This document shows, one piece after another, positions 26,541-35,373 of a DNA stretch of 64,000 nt. The stretch lies in NCBI GenBank assembly GCA_019636475.1, contig JAHBXN010000015.1, positions 1-64,000 on the forward strand, read 5' to 3'. The translations under genes and the position numbers were made by a program. This DNA comes from Phycisphaerae bacterium (GTDB lineage: Bacteria > Planctomycetota > Phycisphaerae > UBA1845 > UTPLA1). Each line of letters begins with the position of its first letter. Position 1 is the stretch's first letter. The notes below the pieces were generated by a model, which ran no database searches, was not told the DNA's origin, and saw only the letters and a list, made by a program, of their open reading frames with translations.

Positions 26541-27059
26541 AGCCACTCCCCAGAGCGTCCGAGTTGATTCCGTCAGGGCGACGCGACGACCGAGGGCTTT
26601 GGAGAGTCTGCTCGTCACGAAACCGCATACCCAGTTCCAATGCAGGATGAGGTGAATCAGGACAAGAACGGCAAAGACGGCGATCGTGCCGCTGAGGATC
26701 TTGATCCAGCCGGTGTATGTCAGACCCCACAGGGTCGTGTCGGCGGCGGAGGCGGGTTCCGGTAGAATGAATTGAACGATCGCCGCAGCAATGAGCACTA
26801 CCATGAAAGCGATCAGCATGACCCCATCCAAAATGAAGTTGATCGCGCTGGAAGAAAGTTTCCGCCCGGGGCGGCCTGCTTCACGGGTCGGCTCGCGCGA
26901 ATCCGAAGGCGTGGCGGATTTCGGAATTTCGCCGCTGTTCGTGAGTTGAGACACGCCTGCTAACATCAAATCGGCCGGCACCTTTGACGCAACGGTCGTT
27001 TGAGACTTTACGCATATCGGCGGATTCGACTCCAACGGCGTGATTGTGAAAATGGGCAT
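26457..27059 (-). CDS. DUF4405-like membrane protein
   Basis: About 200 residues from ATG 27059. The first ~75 residues are polar and disordered. Then come four hydrophobic segments: FILDGVMLIAFMVVLIAAAIVQFIL, a central IKILSGTIAVFAVLVLIHLILHWNWV and a last one near the C-terminus. The N-F-x-L-D-G opening, the LIHLILHWNW segment and a His in it are typical of DUF4405 proteins, which are possible haem-binding membrane proteins. The role is unknown. The 3' end overlaps the convergent methyltransferase gene. Confidence 0.65.
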   Translation of the reverse strand: MPIFTITPLESNPPICVKSQTTVASKVPADLMLAGVSQLTNSGEIPKSATPSDSREPTREAGRPGRKLSSSAINFILDGVMLIAFMVVLIAAAIVQFILPEPASAADTTLWGLTYTGWIKILSGTIAVFAVLVLIHLILHWNWVCGFVTSRLSKALGRRVALTESTRTLWGVALLIVVLTLMGIVIAAAEFCVIRSPGGR

Positions 27060-27107
27060 GATTTCAAAGTTCCTCGTTCGGCGGATGCCGTCGCCGGGGA
27101 TGGGCAC

Positions 27108-27502
27108 CGCTCTTTTTCAGAGTGCGATTTCGCATTTCGCGTTCCTGCCCTTAATTGGACGTCTGGTCGGTCTTTCATCTGTGAATCGACACTCCGCGAT
27201 GGAGGTCAACGCGAGGGCTGTGGAATTTCCCGCGACCATGGGTGGCAAATCGCGCAAGGCATGTGACACTGCATCCGCTGTAGTGGATCCGGCTGCGGCA
27301 TAGAAATTGCTGTTGGCTGCCCCGCGGAATTGCTTGGCAGCCAATTTCCGCATTGTACACGCTTCATGCTTCAGCTGTCCGGAGTCGTCTCGAATGAAAA
27401 TCGCGGCGTCTGACTGAATTTTCGGTTGATTCCTGGACGGAAGCGATTATTTTTTCCGCAGCATTTCGTCAATCGGAGAATCAGATCGGCCTTCGCAATG
27501 CG
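27108..27502. other. 395-base stretch with no supported gene
   Basis: This lies between divergent genes and presumably holds promoters for the DUF4405-like gene and the cbb3 operon. Short open frames are present but lack ribosome sites and similarity. No FNR-like TTGAT-N4-ATCAA box was seen. Confidence 0.4.
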
Positions 27503-28144
27503 ATGGTAATTGCCAAGATGGACAACGACGCAACCCGCATCAAACTGCAAGAGCTAGATGAACTGAAGTCCCGGATTGCTGCGCTCGAATCGGAAGTTAC
27601 CTATTCCGGCCGTCGCGACGCCTGGGTACCCAAGCAGTATTACACGACCTACCACCTTCTGGCCGGTATGGTGCTCGGGTTGATCGCGGCGGCAGCGAGC
27701 CTGCTCTACAACGCAATCGGCGCGACTTTGCTTGGGAAAAACACACTTGAGATCATTCGGGTCTATCTCACGTTTCCGATGGGTGAAAAGGCGCTCTCGT
27801 ACGATTCGGTGGAAAACGGATTCGCGCTTGCGGCGGGCTGCTGCCTGTATCTGGCCACGGGGGTGATCGGCGGAATTCCGTTTCATCTGATACTGACGCG
27901 ATACTTCAGCAACGCAAAATTCGGCAGACGGTTTCTGGTCGCAACGCTGCTCGGCGTGGGTGTCTGGATCGTCAACTACTACGGCATCCTGATCTGGTTG
28001 CAGCCGATGCTGATCGGCGGAAACTGGATCGTGGAGAAGGTGCCCGTCTTCGTCGCGTTGACCACGCATCTGGTATTCGGCTGGACGATGATGCTGGTGG
28101 GGCATTGGGGCGCATTTATTCCGCCGGCCCCGGAGAAGGAGTGA
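27503..28144 (+). CDS. membrane protein at the head of the cbb3 oxidase operon
   Basis: A 213-residue protein of unknown family (or 208 residues from ATG 27518). A short N-terminal coiled-coil-like stretch (KLQELDELKSRIAALESEV) precedes four hydrophobic segments: LLAGMVLGLIAAAASLLYNAIG, GFALAAGCCLYLATGVIGGIPF, FLVATLLGVGVWIVNYYGILIW and VALTTHLVFGWTMMLVG. The last carries His residues. It ends 8 bases before the dihaem lipoprotein gene and the oxidase genes follow, so a role in the oxidase complex or its assembly is likely by context. Confidence 0.7.
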   Translation: MVIAKMDNDATRIKLQELDELKSRIAALESEVTYSGRRDAWVPKQYYTTYHLLAGMVLGLIAAAASLLYNAIGATLLGKNTLEIIRVYLTFPMGEKALSYDSVENGFALAAGCCLYLATGVIGGIPFHLILTRYFSNAKFGRRFLVATLLGVGVWIVNYYGILIWLQPMLIGGNWIVEKVPVFVALTTHLVFGWTMMLVGHWGAFIPPAPEKE

Positions 28145-28152
28145 ATCTGGTG

Positions 28153-29190
28153 ATGTATCGGCGTTGGATCTGTGTCGGCGCGACATGCCTCGTCATGGCC
28201 GCTGCGTGGAGCGGTTGCGGCACGTCCGAAGACGACGGCGAATACGCAAGACCGCAAGACACCGGCCAAGCGCGCTCACACCACATCACACTCGTTGAAC
28301 AGGGCCGACTGGCTTACGCGACTTATTGCCTCGGCTGCCACGGAGAAAAAGGTGACGGCAACGGCGAATCGGCCAAATTCTTCAGCCCACGTCCTCGCAA
28401 TTTCACGCTGGGCGAGTTCAAGTTCAGCTCGACGCGATCCGGCGAATTGCCAACTGACGATGACTTGCGTCGCACCATTCGCAACGGCCTGCGAGGCAGT
28501 GCGATGCCACCGTTCGATCGGCTGCAGGAAACCACGATCGATGCATTGATCGCCTACCTGAAGACGTTTTCTCCCAAGTGGAGCGAGAACGCACCAGCGA
28601 AGTCGATCCCCTTCGTGAATGATCCGTACTTCGGCGAGGAGGACCTTTCCCCGGCCATTGCTCGCGGCGAGTTGATCTATCATGGCTATGCGACATGCTG
28701 GACGTGTCATCCATCGTACGTCAGCGGCGAGAAGATCAACGAGTATCGGCGAGCGATCAACGCGCAACCTTACGATGCATTCCGCGAGAACATGGATGAC
28801 TCCGTCGGAAAGGAAAATACGCAGGGGGAACTCATTTATCCGCCCGATTTCCGACGGGACTTCGTTCGATCCGGCATGAGTGTAAAGGACATCTATCGTT
28901 CGATCGCGGCAGGTATCACCGGGACGGCGATGCCGACCTGGGTCGATTCAATGGAACTGCCCAGTCCGAAGGCCGGCGAGCCGCCACTGGTTGAGCCGCC
29001 TGATCTCTGGGCAGTTGCCTACTACGTTCATGATCTGATAAAGCGCCGTCCTGCGAAACTTCAAAGCGGAGAGTTCGTCATTCGAGGGCGGAAGCGTGCG
29101 ATTTATCTGCATGGCGAACCGCCGAAAACCACTGCCGCCCCGGCGAAGGAAGAGGACACTCAGACGGAGCCGACGGACTTCGGTTTCTAG
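28153..29190 (+). CDS. dihaem c-type cytochrome lipoprotein
   Basis: A 345-residue lipoprotein. The signal ends in a lipobox around AWSGC. Two haem c sites are CLGCH (near residue 55) and CWTCH (near residue 175), each with a downstream Met ligand in GSAMPPF and GTAMPTW. The two domains are cytochrome c class I modules. It directly precedes ccoN and no CcoP gene is seen, so this protein may carry electrons to CcoO in place of CcoP; that is inference. The tail is rich in Pro, Ala and Glu. Confidence 0.85.
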   Translation: MYRRWICVGATCLVMAAAWSGCGTSEDDGEYARPQDTGQARSHHITLVEQGRLAYATYCLGCHGEKGDGNGESAKFFSPRPRNFTLGEFKFSSTRSGELPTDDDLRRTIRNGLRGSAMPPFDRLQETTIDALIAYLKTFSPKWSENAPAKSIPFVNDPYFGEEDLSPAIARGELIYHGYATCWTCHPSYVSGEKINEYRRAINAQPYDAFRENMDDSVGKENTQGELIYPPDFRRDFVRSGMSVKDIYRSIAAGITGTAMPTWVDSMELPSPKAGEPPLVEPPDLWAVAYYVHDLIKRRPAKLQSGEFVIRGRKRAIYLHGEPPKTTAAPAKEEDTQTEPTDFGF

Positions 29191-29268
29191 GCATCGGCAG
29201 AAGCACAAAGCCGCGTTGACCGAATTGAGTTGAAGCCGTCGCGGTCAATCGAATCCAGGGAAGTGATA

Positions 29269-30729
29269 ATGGCAACAGCGAGTGGCGGAGCGGGAAGAGC
29301 AGGCGCAGTCTCATTCCCGAGCGATACATCCAATCTGGTAAACCAGAAGCTTGTCCTGTATTTCATGTTTGCCTCTCTGGCGTACGTGATCGTGGCGATG
29401 CTGGCGGGACTGCTGTTCTCACTCCAGCTACTGAACCTGAATCCGTTTGCCGGAGTCGAGTTCTGGTCGCCCGGCCGATGGCGGCTGATTCACACGCAGG
29501 GTGTTGCCTACGGATTCATTGCGAACGCGTTTCTTGGAGCGCTGCACTGGGCCGTGCCGCGCTTGACGCTGCGTCCGGTTCTCAGCGAAAAGCTATCATG
29601 GTTCATCTTCATCGCGTGGCAGTGCATTGTTGTCGCCACGGTTGCCGGGCTTCTGCTTGGCGAAGCACAGGCGCTTGAATGGGGCGAAACGCCGGTCTGG
29701 ATTGACCCTGTCGCCCAACTTGGATTGATCCTTGTCGCGATCAATTTTCTCACGCCGATTTTCCAGACAAAAGGTCCAATGTACGTCACACTGTGGTACC
29801 TGATCGCGGCGTTCGTATGGACGCCGCTTGTTTACGGCATGGGAAATTTCATTCCGGAGTATGTCATCGGCGGTTCGGCCGCCGGCGCGATCGGCGGCTT
29901 GTTTATCCATGATCTTGTGGGACTGTTTGTCACGCCGATCGGCTGGGGGTTGATGTATTATTTTGTTCCAATCATCCTGAAAAAGCCTGTATGGAGTCAT
30001 GGTTTGTCGCTCGTGGGCTTCTGGGGCCTCGCGTTCTTCTATCCGCTGAACGGCATCCATCATTTCCTCTACAGCCCGATTCCGATGTTCCTCCAATACG
30101 GCGCGGTCATTTCGACCATCGCTGTCGAGTTGGTCGTCACCACGGTGATCATCAATTTCTTTGCGACCATCCTCGGTCGGGGCGACGCCCTTAGAACGTC
30201 GCTGCCGATTCGCTGGTTTTATATTGGCATGGTGTTCTACTTCACGACCTGCCTACAGTGTTCGTTTCAGGTCACGCTCACTTTTCAGAAGATCATTCAT
30301 TTCACGGACTGGGTTGTCGGACATGCCCACCTCGTCATGTTTGGTGTCTTCGGCTTCTGGATATTCGGCATGATGACTTATCTTCTGCCGCGAGTGATGG
30401 GCGCATCCGGCTGGTACCGTCCCCGCTGGAATCACTGGCATTTCTGGCTCAGCGGAATCGGTATGCTGATCATGTTTGTGGACCTGACCATTGCCGGCCT
30501 CATTCAGGGATTTTCCTGGCGCGATCTCGCTCCATGGGAGGACTCGATCATCGCATCGCGGCCGTTCTGGTTGCTGCGAACGATCACTGGCACCGCGATC
30601 ATCGCGGGGCAGTTTTTCTTTCTTGCGAACACCTGGATGACATGGCGGCACATGCGGGGAGCGCTGCCGTCCCCCAGACCGACGCCGCCGACGGAGACGC
30701 CCGGCCGAACAGAGCCGGTGTTGAGCTAG
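29269..30729 (+). CDS. ccoN: cbb3-type cytochrome c oxidase subunit I
   Basis: A 486-residue catalytic subunit with about 12 membrane helices. Haem and copper ligands are visible: His in RLIHTQGVAYGF, His in FIHDLVGLF (CuB), the pair in NGIHHFLYSP (CuB), and the two in VVGHAHLVMFG (haem b3 and low-spin haem b). The cross-linked Tyr of cbb3 enzymes sits six residues before the HH pair, in FFYPLNGIHH, as expected. It reduces O2 to water with high affinity. ATG 29269 has a GGGAAG site; the frame opens at 29230. Confidence 0.93.
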   Translation: MATASGGAGRAGAVSFPSDTSNLVNQKLVLYFMFASLAYVIVAMLAGLLFSLQLLNLNPFAGVEFWSPGRWRLIHTQGVAYGFIANAFLGALHWAVPRLTLRPVLSEKLSWFIFIAWQCIVVATVAGLLLGEAQALEWGETPVWIDPVAQLGLILVAINFLTPIFQTKGPMYVTLWYLIAAFVWTPLVYGMGNFIPEYVIGGSAAGAIGGLFIHDLVGLFVTPIGWGLMYYFVPIILKKPVWSHGLSLVGFWGLAFFYPLNGIHHFLYSPIPMFLQYGAVISTIAVELVVTTVIINFFATILGRGDALRTSLPIRWFYIGMVFYFTTCLQCSFQVTLTFQKIIHFTDWVVGHAHLVMFGVFGFWIFGMMTYLLPRVMGASGWYRPRWNHWHFWLSGIGMLIMFVDLTIAGLIQGFSWRDLAPWEDSIIASRPFWLLRTITGTAIIAGQFFFLANTWMTWRHMRGALPSPRPTPPTETPGRTEPVLS

Positions 30730-30825
30730 CAAATCGCGGATGGGTCGAATGGACGTCGCGTTGGATGCCAGTCGCGAACTGAAAAAACAGAGAACTGAGA
30801 AGCAGCAACTGGAAATCAGGATCCC

Positions 30826-31518
30826 ATGTTCGAATCGAAATCAGGTGTATTTCTTGTAGCCGGTCTGGGGTTCTTCATCCTGGCCTTCGCAGTGATGGGG
30901 CTGGTGCCGATCGTGATCTATCACGACGAACCGGAGCTGTCCGTCAAGGAGTTGGCGGAGCAAGGCATCATTCACGAATTCGTCGAACTGGCCGAGAAGT
31001 TCCCCGATCAGTTCAAGGAGCATTTCGGCGAGGTAACCACCGACAGCTTCGCCGCTGCGCTGAAGCGGGGCCACAAGATTTACATTGGCGAGGCCTGCTG
31101 GCACTGCCACAGCCAGCAGATTCGTCCTGTTTCGAATGAAGACATCCGGTGGGGACCGCGTTCGTACGCCGCTGAGTACCAGAATGTGCTGCAGCGTCCA
31201 GTGTTGTTCGGCACGCGCCGTGTCGGTCCTGACCTGATTCGCGAGGGCGCTCGAAAGAGCAATGATTGGCACATCGCGCACTTCTATAAGCCGCGGAGCG
31301 TGGCGCCGGTATCAGTGATGCCGGAATATCCGTGGTTCTTCGACAAGTACGGTTATCCAAATCGTGATGGAATGGCAATCATCACCTACATACAATGGCT
31401 TGGGAGCTGGCATCAGGACTATCCGTACTGGCGCGGAGAAGGTCCCGGCGGCGGATCGACCATGCCCGCGGCCTCCGCCGAGAAAACGGCTTCCGCAGTC
31501 GCAGAGGGAGTTGAATAA
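30826..31518 (+). CDS. ccoO: cbb3-type cytochrome c oxidase subunit II
   Basis: A 230-residue membrane-anchored monohaem cytochrome. One N-terminal helix (FLVAGLGFFILAFAVMGLVPIVIY) precedes an acidic linker, then the haem site CWHCH in GEACWHCHSQQIRP, typical of CcoO, with RRVGPDLIREG and SVMPEYPWFF supplying the Met ligand. It passes electrons to CcoN. It lies 96 bases after ccoN and its stop overlaps the next start by one base (TAATG). Confidence 0.93.
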   Translation: MFESKSGVFLVAGLGFFILAFAVMGLVPIVIYHDEPELSVKELAEQGIIHEFVELAEKFPDQFKEHFGEVTTDSFAAALKRGHKIYIGEACWHCHSQQIRPVSNEDIRWGPRSYAAEYQNVLQRPVLFGTRRVGPDLIREGARKSNDWHIAHFYKPRSVAPVSVMPEYPWFFDKYGYPNRDGMAIITYIQWLGSWHQDYPYWRGEGPGGGSTMPAASAEKTASAVAEGVE

Positions 31519-31829
31519 TGAATCGCCTGGCAGAATCCCGCTCCAAGCGCATCGCCCTGTTGACGATGGCGATTGTGATTCTCGTACCCGGCGCGTATGG
31601 ATTCGGCGAAAAGCTCGTCCAGTTCATCCGGACCCTGAACACCGAGCAAGGTGCGGGTTTCACGCTGATCCCTATCTCGAACTATTTTCTGGTGGCGGCC
31701 GGCATGGCCTGCATGTTGATCTGGGCGATCGCCCACGGCATGTTTCGGGATATTGAGGCGCCGAAATACGACATGCTGGAGCGAGAAGAGGAACTGGATC
31801 GCCGCGACGGCATCCGCTGGAGCAAGTGA
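31518..31829 (+). CDS. small membrane protein in the cbb3 operon
   Basis: A 103-residue protein with two hydrophobic segments (IALLTMAIVILVPGAYGF and FLVAAGMACMLIWAIAHGMF) and a charged C-terminal tail. The start overlaps the ccoO stop by one base, so translation is coupled. It is longer than CcoQ and has no CcoQ signature. Position suggests an accessory or assembly subunit of the oxidase. Confidence 0.75.
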   Translation: MNRLAESRSKRIALLTMAIVILVPGAYGFGEKLVQFIRTLNTEQGAGFTLIPISNYFLVAAGMACMLIWAIAHGMFRDIEAPKYDMLEREEELDRRDGIRWSK

Positions 31830-31832
31830 AAA

Positions 31833-32006
31833 ATGATCCCCGATACCGCCGACGGCTCGACGCCGCAGGACGAAGGCCGCTTCCACACGTATACGACTCA
31901 CCGAATCCCCTGGTTCGTCCGCGCGATATGGATCGGCTTCTGGATCGGCGCGATCTGGTACGTTATTCGCTATGCGATTCCGATGGCGAAGACATTCTAT
32001 GAATAA
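31833..32006 (+). CDS. 57-residue single-helix membrane protein, last gene of the cbb3 operon
   Basis: A short gene starting 3 bases after the previous stop. The product begins MIPDTADGSTPQDEG, has a basic turn (HRIPWFVR) and one helix (AIWIGFWIGAIWYVIRYAIP), then MAKTFYE. The size and single helix resemble small cbb3 subunits such as CcoQ or CcoH, but no specific family match can be claimed. Tight spacing on the same strand makes it very probably real. Confidence 0.72.
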   Translation: MIPDTADGSTPQDEGRFHTYTTHRIPWFVRAIWIGFWIGAIWYVIRYAIPMAKTFYE

Positions 32007-32039
32007 GGGTCTGTCGAGAGGTTCCGGAGGCAGTTGACT

Positions 32040-32666
32040 TCACCATGGCAGGTCGCCGACAACCCCGCCCAGATCATACTTCTTCGACTCCACAATCGCC
32101 GGCGAGTAAACGTGTAGCGTCACGAGATTGACACCCTCCGCTTCACGATTGGCGACCAGATGCAGATCATCCTCATCGACCTGGGTGATTCTGCCTGGCG
32201 TGAGTCGGCCAACCTTGTTCACGACGAGCTTTCCGTCGTCTCGTTGCTGAAATTGGACTTCCGTCGCGGCCCCCTGCACCACGCGGACGGCACAATTCGA
32301 TCCACCGTGATCGTGTATCGGGCTCTGCTGGCCGCTTTTCCAGCAAAGCACCAGCACCTCATAATTCGATCCGACTCGGACGCGATTTCGCAGGTAATGA
32401 TCCTCACTGAAGGATATCGCTTCGCCGAGATCCTGCGTCGTCACCTCCAGCCGATTCAGTAAGGGCTGTAGTACCTCGGCCGGCACGCGCTCGGCCTCGG
32501 AGAAGGAATCGAGTCGATCAATCAATTCAGACAACGAGAGCGAGCCAACCCCGTCCAGCAGGTCCTGCAACGCCGGCCTCTGTGCGTCCTGATTCACAGT
32601 TTCCTCGTTTCGAGGCAAGAAGGAGAAATGCGACTCTCGGGTGTAAGAGGCCGGGTAGGTTGACAT
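32040..32666 (-). CDS. cysteine dioxygenase family protein
   Basis: A 208-residue cupin that likely oxidises cysteine to cysteine sulfinate. The iron ligands are His118 and His120 in SPIHDHGGSNC and His169 in DDLHLVANREA. Cys125 falls at the position of the Cys of the Cys-Tyr cofactor in mammalian enzymes, and Tyr187 in LHVYSP matches its Tyr partner; His185 matches the second-sphere His. Many bacterial homologues lack that Cys. An N-terminal helical region of ~90 residues precedes the barrel. It is divergent from the sigma-54 activator with only 47 bases between them, so that regulator may control it. Confidence 0.85.
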   Translation of the reverse strand: MSTYPASYTRESHFSFLPRNEETVNQDAQRPALQDLLDGVGSLSLSELIDRLDSFSEAERVPAEVLQPLLNRLEVTTQDLGEAISFSEDHYLRNRVRVGSNYEVLVLCWKSGQQSPIHDHGGSNCAVRVVQGAATEVQFQQRDDGKLVVNKVGRLTPGRITQVDEDDLHLVANREAEGVNLVTLHVYSPAIVESKKYDLGGVVGDLPW

Positions 32667-32713
32667 AGGGTGTCCGAACTCTCCAACTGGGTTGAAACCG
32701 GCACTGCAATGAC

Positions 32714-34078
32714 ATGCGCGAAGACGGGTCCGAGTTCCTGTTGGCTGTCCGCCGTGTTGTAGAATCCGGAGATGTCAGCACGGCCGCCGTCCCGCTTTCG
32801 ATCAAATCAGGATATCCAGCGATCCTTGTGCTTTCGTCCGACAGTCGTCGGATAGATCGTGCCGTGGTTGCCACACTTGCGGAGGCGCTTTCCGCTCCTT
32901 TTTCGGCACTACTGGAAAACGACCGTCGTCTTCGGGAACTTGAGTCGCTTCGCGAGGCGGCCGAGGCGGATCGGCGCACGCTACTGAGTCGCCTTGGTCG
33001 TCGCGAAATCGGAGACCATGTCATTGGAGCCGATACCGGGCTGGCCAATGTCCTAAGCCGGGTGGATATCGTCGCCGGCAGCGATGTGCCCGTACTCATA
33101 CTCGGCGAAACCGGCACGGGGAAAGAACTTGTCTCTCGCGCAATCCACACGCGATCCCCTCGACACGCGGGCCCTTTCATCCGCGTCAATTGCGGCGCGA
33201 TTCCTCATGAATTGATCGACTCTCAACTCTTCGGGCACGAACGCGGAAGCTTCACCGGGGCCGTGGACACTCATCGTGGCTGGTTTGAGAGAGCCGATCA
33301 CGGGACGCTGTTCCTTGACGAAATCGGAGAACTGCCACCGGCAGCACAGGTTCGTCTGCTTCGCGTCATGCAGGACGGCCTTGTCGAGCGAGTCGGGGGG
33401 CGCAAGACGATCGCCGTGGATGTTCGCGTGGTGGCTGCAACTCATCGTGATCTGCACGCGATGGTAAAAGCGGGACAGTTTCGTGAGGATCTGTGGTATC
33501 GAATCGCGGTTTTTCCGATTCATATTCCGCCGCTGCGCGAACGTCGCGAAGACATCGCGTCGCTTGCTTGTCACTTCGCTGAACGCGCCGCGACGCGATT
33601 TGGCCTCGCGCTTGTGATGCCGTCGCCGGAAGACATCCGACAATTGATGCGTTATGCGTGGCCGGGCAATGTACGAGAGCTGGGTACAGTCATCGACCGA
33701 GCCGCCCTGCTGGGCAACGGGAAACGGCTCGAAATCGCACTGTCGCTAGGCGGTCACACATCCAGCGAGCCGATTCAATCGTCACTTCCCAGCGAGGAAG
33801 CGATCGCCCCAAACGCATCGCCGATAAGTCACGAGGCCATGGCCGAATTTACACCGGCCGTGAATCCAGACGCTACCAGCAACGAGCCCGTCTCAGCCAT
33901 CGAGCCGCTTAACGATGCCATCCGCCACCACATTGAATCGGCGCTCGAGAAGACGCTTGGGCGCGTCGAAGGCCCGTTCGGCGCCGCCCGGCTGCTTCGG
34001 ATCAACCCGCGAACTCTTCGATCGAAAATGAGGAAGCTGAAGATCGACTGGCGAACGTTTCGGCAGTCGGAGGCTTGA
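32714..34078 (+). CDS. sigma-54-dependent transcriptional activator
   Basis: A 454-residue bacterial enhancer-binding protein. The N-terminal ~90 residues look like the end of a GAF-type sensor. The AAA+ core has Walker A GETGTGKE, the loop GSFTGA (Ser for Ala in the sigma-54-contacting GAFTGA), Walker [12 protein letters not shown] and the arginine-finger region [10 protein letters not shown] variable linker of about 60 residues leads to a Fis-type helix-turn-helix ([25 protein letters not shown]). It may regulate the divergent cysteine dioxygenase. No -24/-12 promoter was recognised between the two genes. Confidence 0.9.
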   Translation: MREDGSEFLLAVRRVVESGDVSTAAVPLSIKSGYPAILVLSSDSRRIDRAVVATLAEALSAPFSALLENDRRLRELESLREAAEADRRTLLSRLGRREIGDHVIGADTGLANVLSRVDIVAGSDVPVLILGETGTGKELVSRAIHTRSPRHAGPFIRVNCGAIPHELIDSQLFGHERGSFTGAVDTHRGWFERADHGTLFLDEIGELPPAAQVRLLRVMQDGLVERVGGRKTIAVDVRVVAATHRDLHAMVKAGQFREDLWYRIAVFPIHIPPLRERREDIASLACHFAERAATRFGLALVMPSPEDIRQLMRYAWPGNVRELGTVIDRAALLGNGKRLEIALSLGGHTSSEPIQSSLPSEEAIAPNASPISHEAMAEFTPAVNPDATSNEPVSAIEPLNDAIRHHIESALEKTLGRVEGPFGAARLLRINPRTLRSKMRKLKIDWRTFRQSEA

Positions 34079-34115
34079 GGCCGGGCCGGCCTGCGAGGTT
34101 TGTGACTGTGGGAAG

Positions 34116-34508
34116 CTATATGTCCGCAGCATGCTTGCGAAGCACCGGCAATGGAACGCACGCCAGGGCGGCCTCGTTGGTCGCTCCGAGCACGGCATTC
34201 GGCGCGACTCCAGCCTGTTGTGCTTCAACCCACCTTAATGCGCAGATGCACCATCGATCGCCTGGTTTCAATCCCGGGAAACCCTGCTCGGGTCTGGGCG
34301 TGGATAAGTCATTCCCGCGCGCCTTGCTGAATTCGAGAAACTCGGCCGTCATGACGGCGCAGACTGCATGCAGACCGAGATCTTCGGGCCCGGTCTCGCA
34401 ACACCCGGTTCGATAGAAACCGGTGCGGGGCGCCATCGAACACGACTCCAGCGGTCCTCCGAGGACGTTGCGCTGCGGCGCATCGGATTCGTCATTTCTC
34501 CGGATCAT
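34116..34508 (-). CDS. DUF2237 family protein
   Basis: A 130-residue protein matching the highly conserved DUF2237 pattern: RNVLGGPLESC, TGFYRTGCCETGPEDLG, HAVCAVMTAEFLEFS, GNDLSTPRPEQGFPGLKPGD, RWCICALRW and AGVAP. The cysteines and the GDRWC stretch suggest a metal or redox site, but the family function is unknown. ATG 34508 overlaps the stop of the upstream acetyltransferase as ATGA, so the two are translationally coupled. A longer open frame extends to 34721, but that part lies inside the acetyltransferase gene. Confidence 0.88.
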   Translation of the reverse strand: MIRRNDESDAPQRNVLGGPLESCSMAPRTGFYRTGCCETGPEDLGLHAVCAVMTAEFLEFSKARGNDLSTPRPEQGFPGLKPGDRWCICALRWVEAQQAGVAPNAVLGATNEAALACVPLPVLRKHAADI

Positions 34509-35149
34509 CGGCTGCCTCGGTTTCTGCGTCTTGTCGCGCGCGGCGCGAAATCTGGCAACGACCTCTCCACGGGATATTTCGCTTCGAATTCCGCAGCCAA
34601 CATGCCATAAATCAAATGATCGACGTAGCGCCCTCGGACGAAGCCATGCTGCCGCTGCCGCCCTTCCAGCGTGAAGCCAATTTTCTCGTACGAACGAATC
34701 GCTGCCGTGTTGAAGTCCCATACGCCGAGCTGAATGCGATTCATATTCAACGTGCGAAAGAGATAGTGAAGCAGCAGTACGGTGGCTTCGCTACCAAGAC
34801 CCTGATTGCGCGACTTTGAATCACCCACGGTAATGCCGAACTCGGCGGTGCGGTCCTTCCATCGGATGCCGCGGAATCCGGTGACACCGATCGGACGATC
34901 ACCGATTTTCAGGACGATTGCGAAGGCGAAACTCGTCTCGTCCGTGCCGTTTGTCTCAATGAACCGCTGCTCAAACGCCTGCGTAATCGGCCAGTAGCGT
35001 TCCAGATTCTCGCGGGTGTTCTCCGGCGCGAACCATTGCCGCAGCAATCGCTCGTCGGACATTTCCAGAGGCCGCAGATAGATGCGCCGACCTTCGAGAA
35101 ATAGAATTGGAGGCAACTTTTCGTTCGGCATGATCTCCGGTCCACCCAT
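34505..35149 (-). CDS. GNAT acetyltransferase (RimJ/RimL-like)
   Basis: A 214-residue acetyltransferase of the group that acetylates N-termini of ribosomal proteins or small amines. The opening IYLRPLEMSDERLL is the typical first strand; PIGVTGFRGI and RNQGLGSEATVLLLHYLF give the acetyl-CoA loop (Q-x-x-G-x-G/A); NTAAIRSYEKIGFTLEGR is the conserved final motif. A second start is possible at 35131. Its last four bases overlap the DUF2237 gene. Confidence 0.85.
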   Translation of the reverse strand: MGGPEIMPNEKLPPILFLEGRRIYLRPLEMSDERLLRQWFAPENTRENLERYWPITQAFEQRFIETNGTDETSFAFAIVLKIGDRPIGVTGFRGIRWKDRTAEFGITVGDSKSRNQGLGSEATVLLLHYLFRTLNMNRIQLGVWDFNTAAIRSYEKIGFTLEGRQRQHGFVRGRYVDHLIYGMLAAEFEAKYPVERSLPDFAPRATRRRNRGSR

Positions 35150-35373
35150 CCGCGTCCATCGGCATCACACCGTCGGTGGTTCAGTGCGCATGATATTGGG
35201 TCGGGCGGTGAAACGGAAGGGAAGTCCGGCCGCAAATGGATCTGGCGGAGCCGGGACGCATCAACTTAGAGAGCTTCCGAGACGTGCGTTCACTCCGAGA
35301 GACAGGATTACGCGGTACGGGCCGACTGAGAATATGGGCCTTGGCGACATTATCGCCAGATTCTGCAAGAAAC

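Noticed and set aside
27040-27303. 87-codon plus-strand open frame
   Set aside because: No ribosome site or similarity, and it overlaps the start of the DUF4405-like gene.
32667-32713. Possible sigma-54 promoter between cysteine dioxygenase and the activator
   Set aside because: GGCAC is present but no GC at the required spacing.
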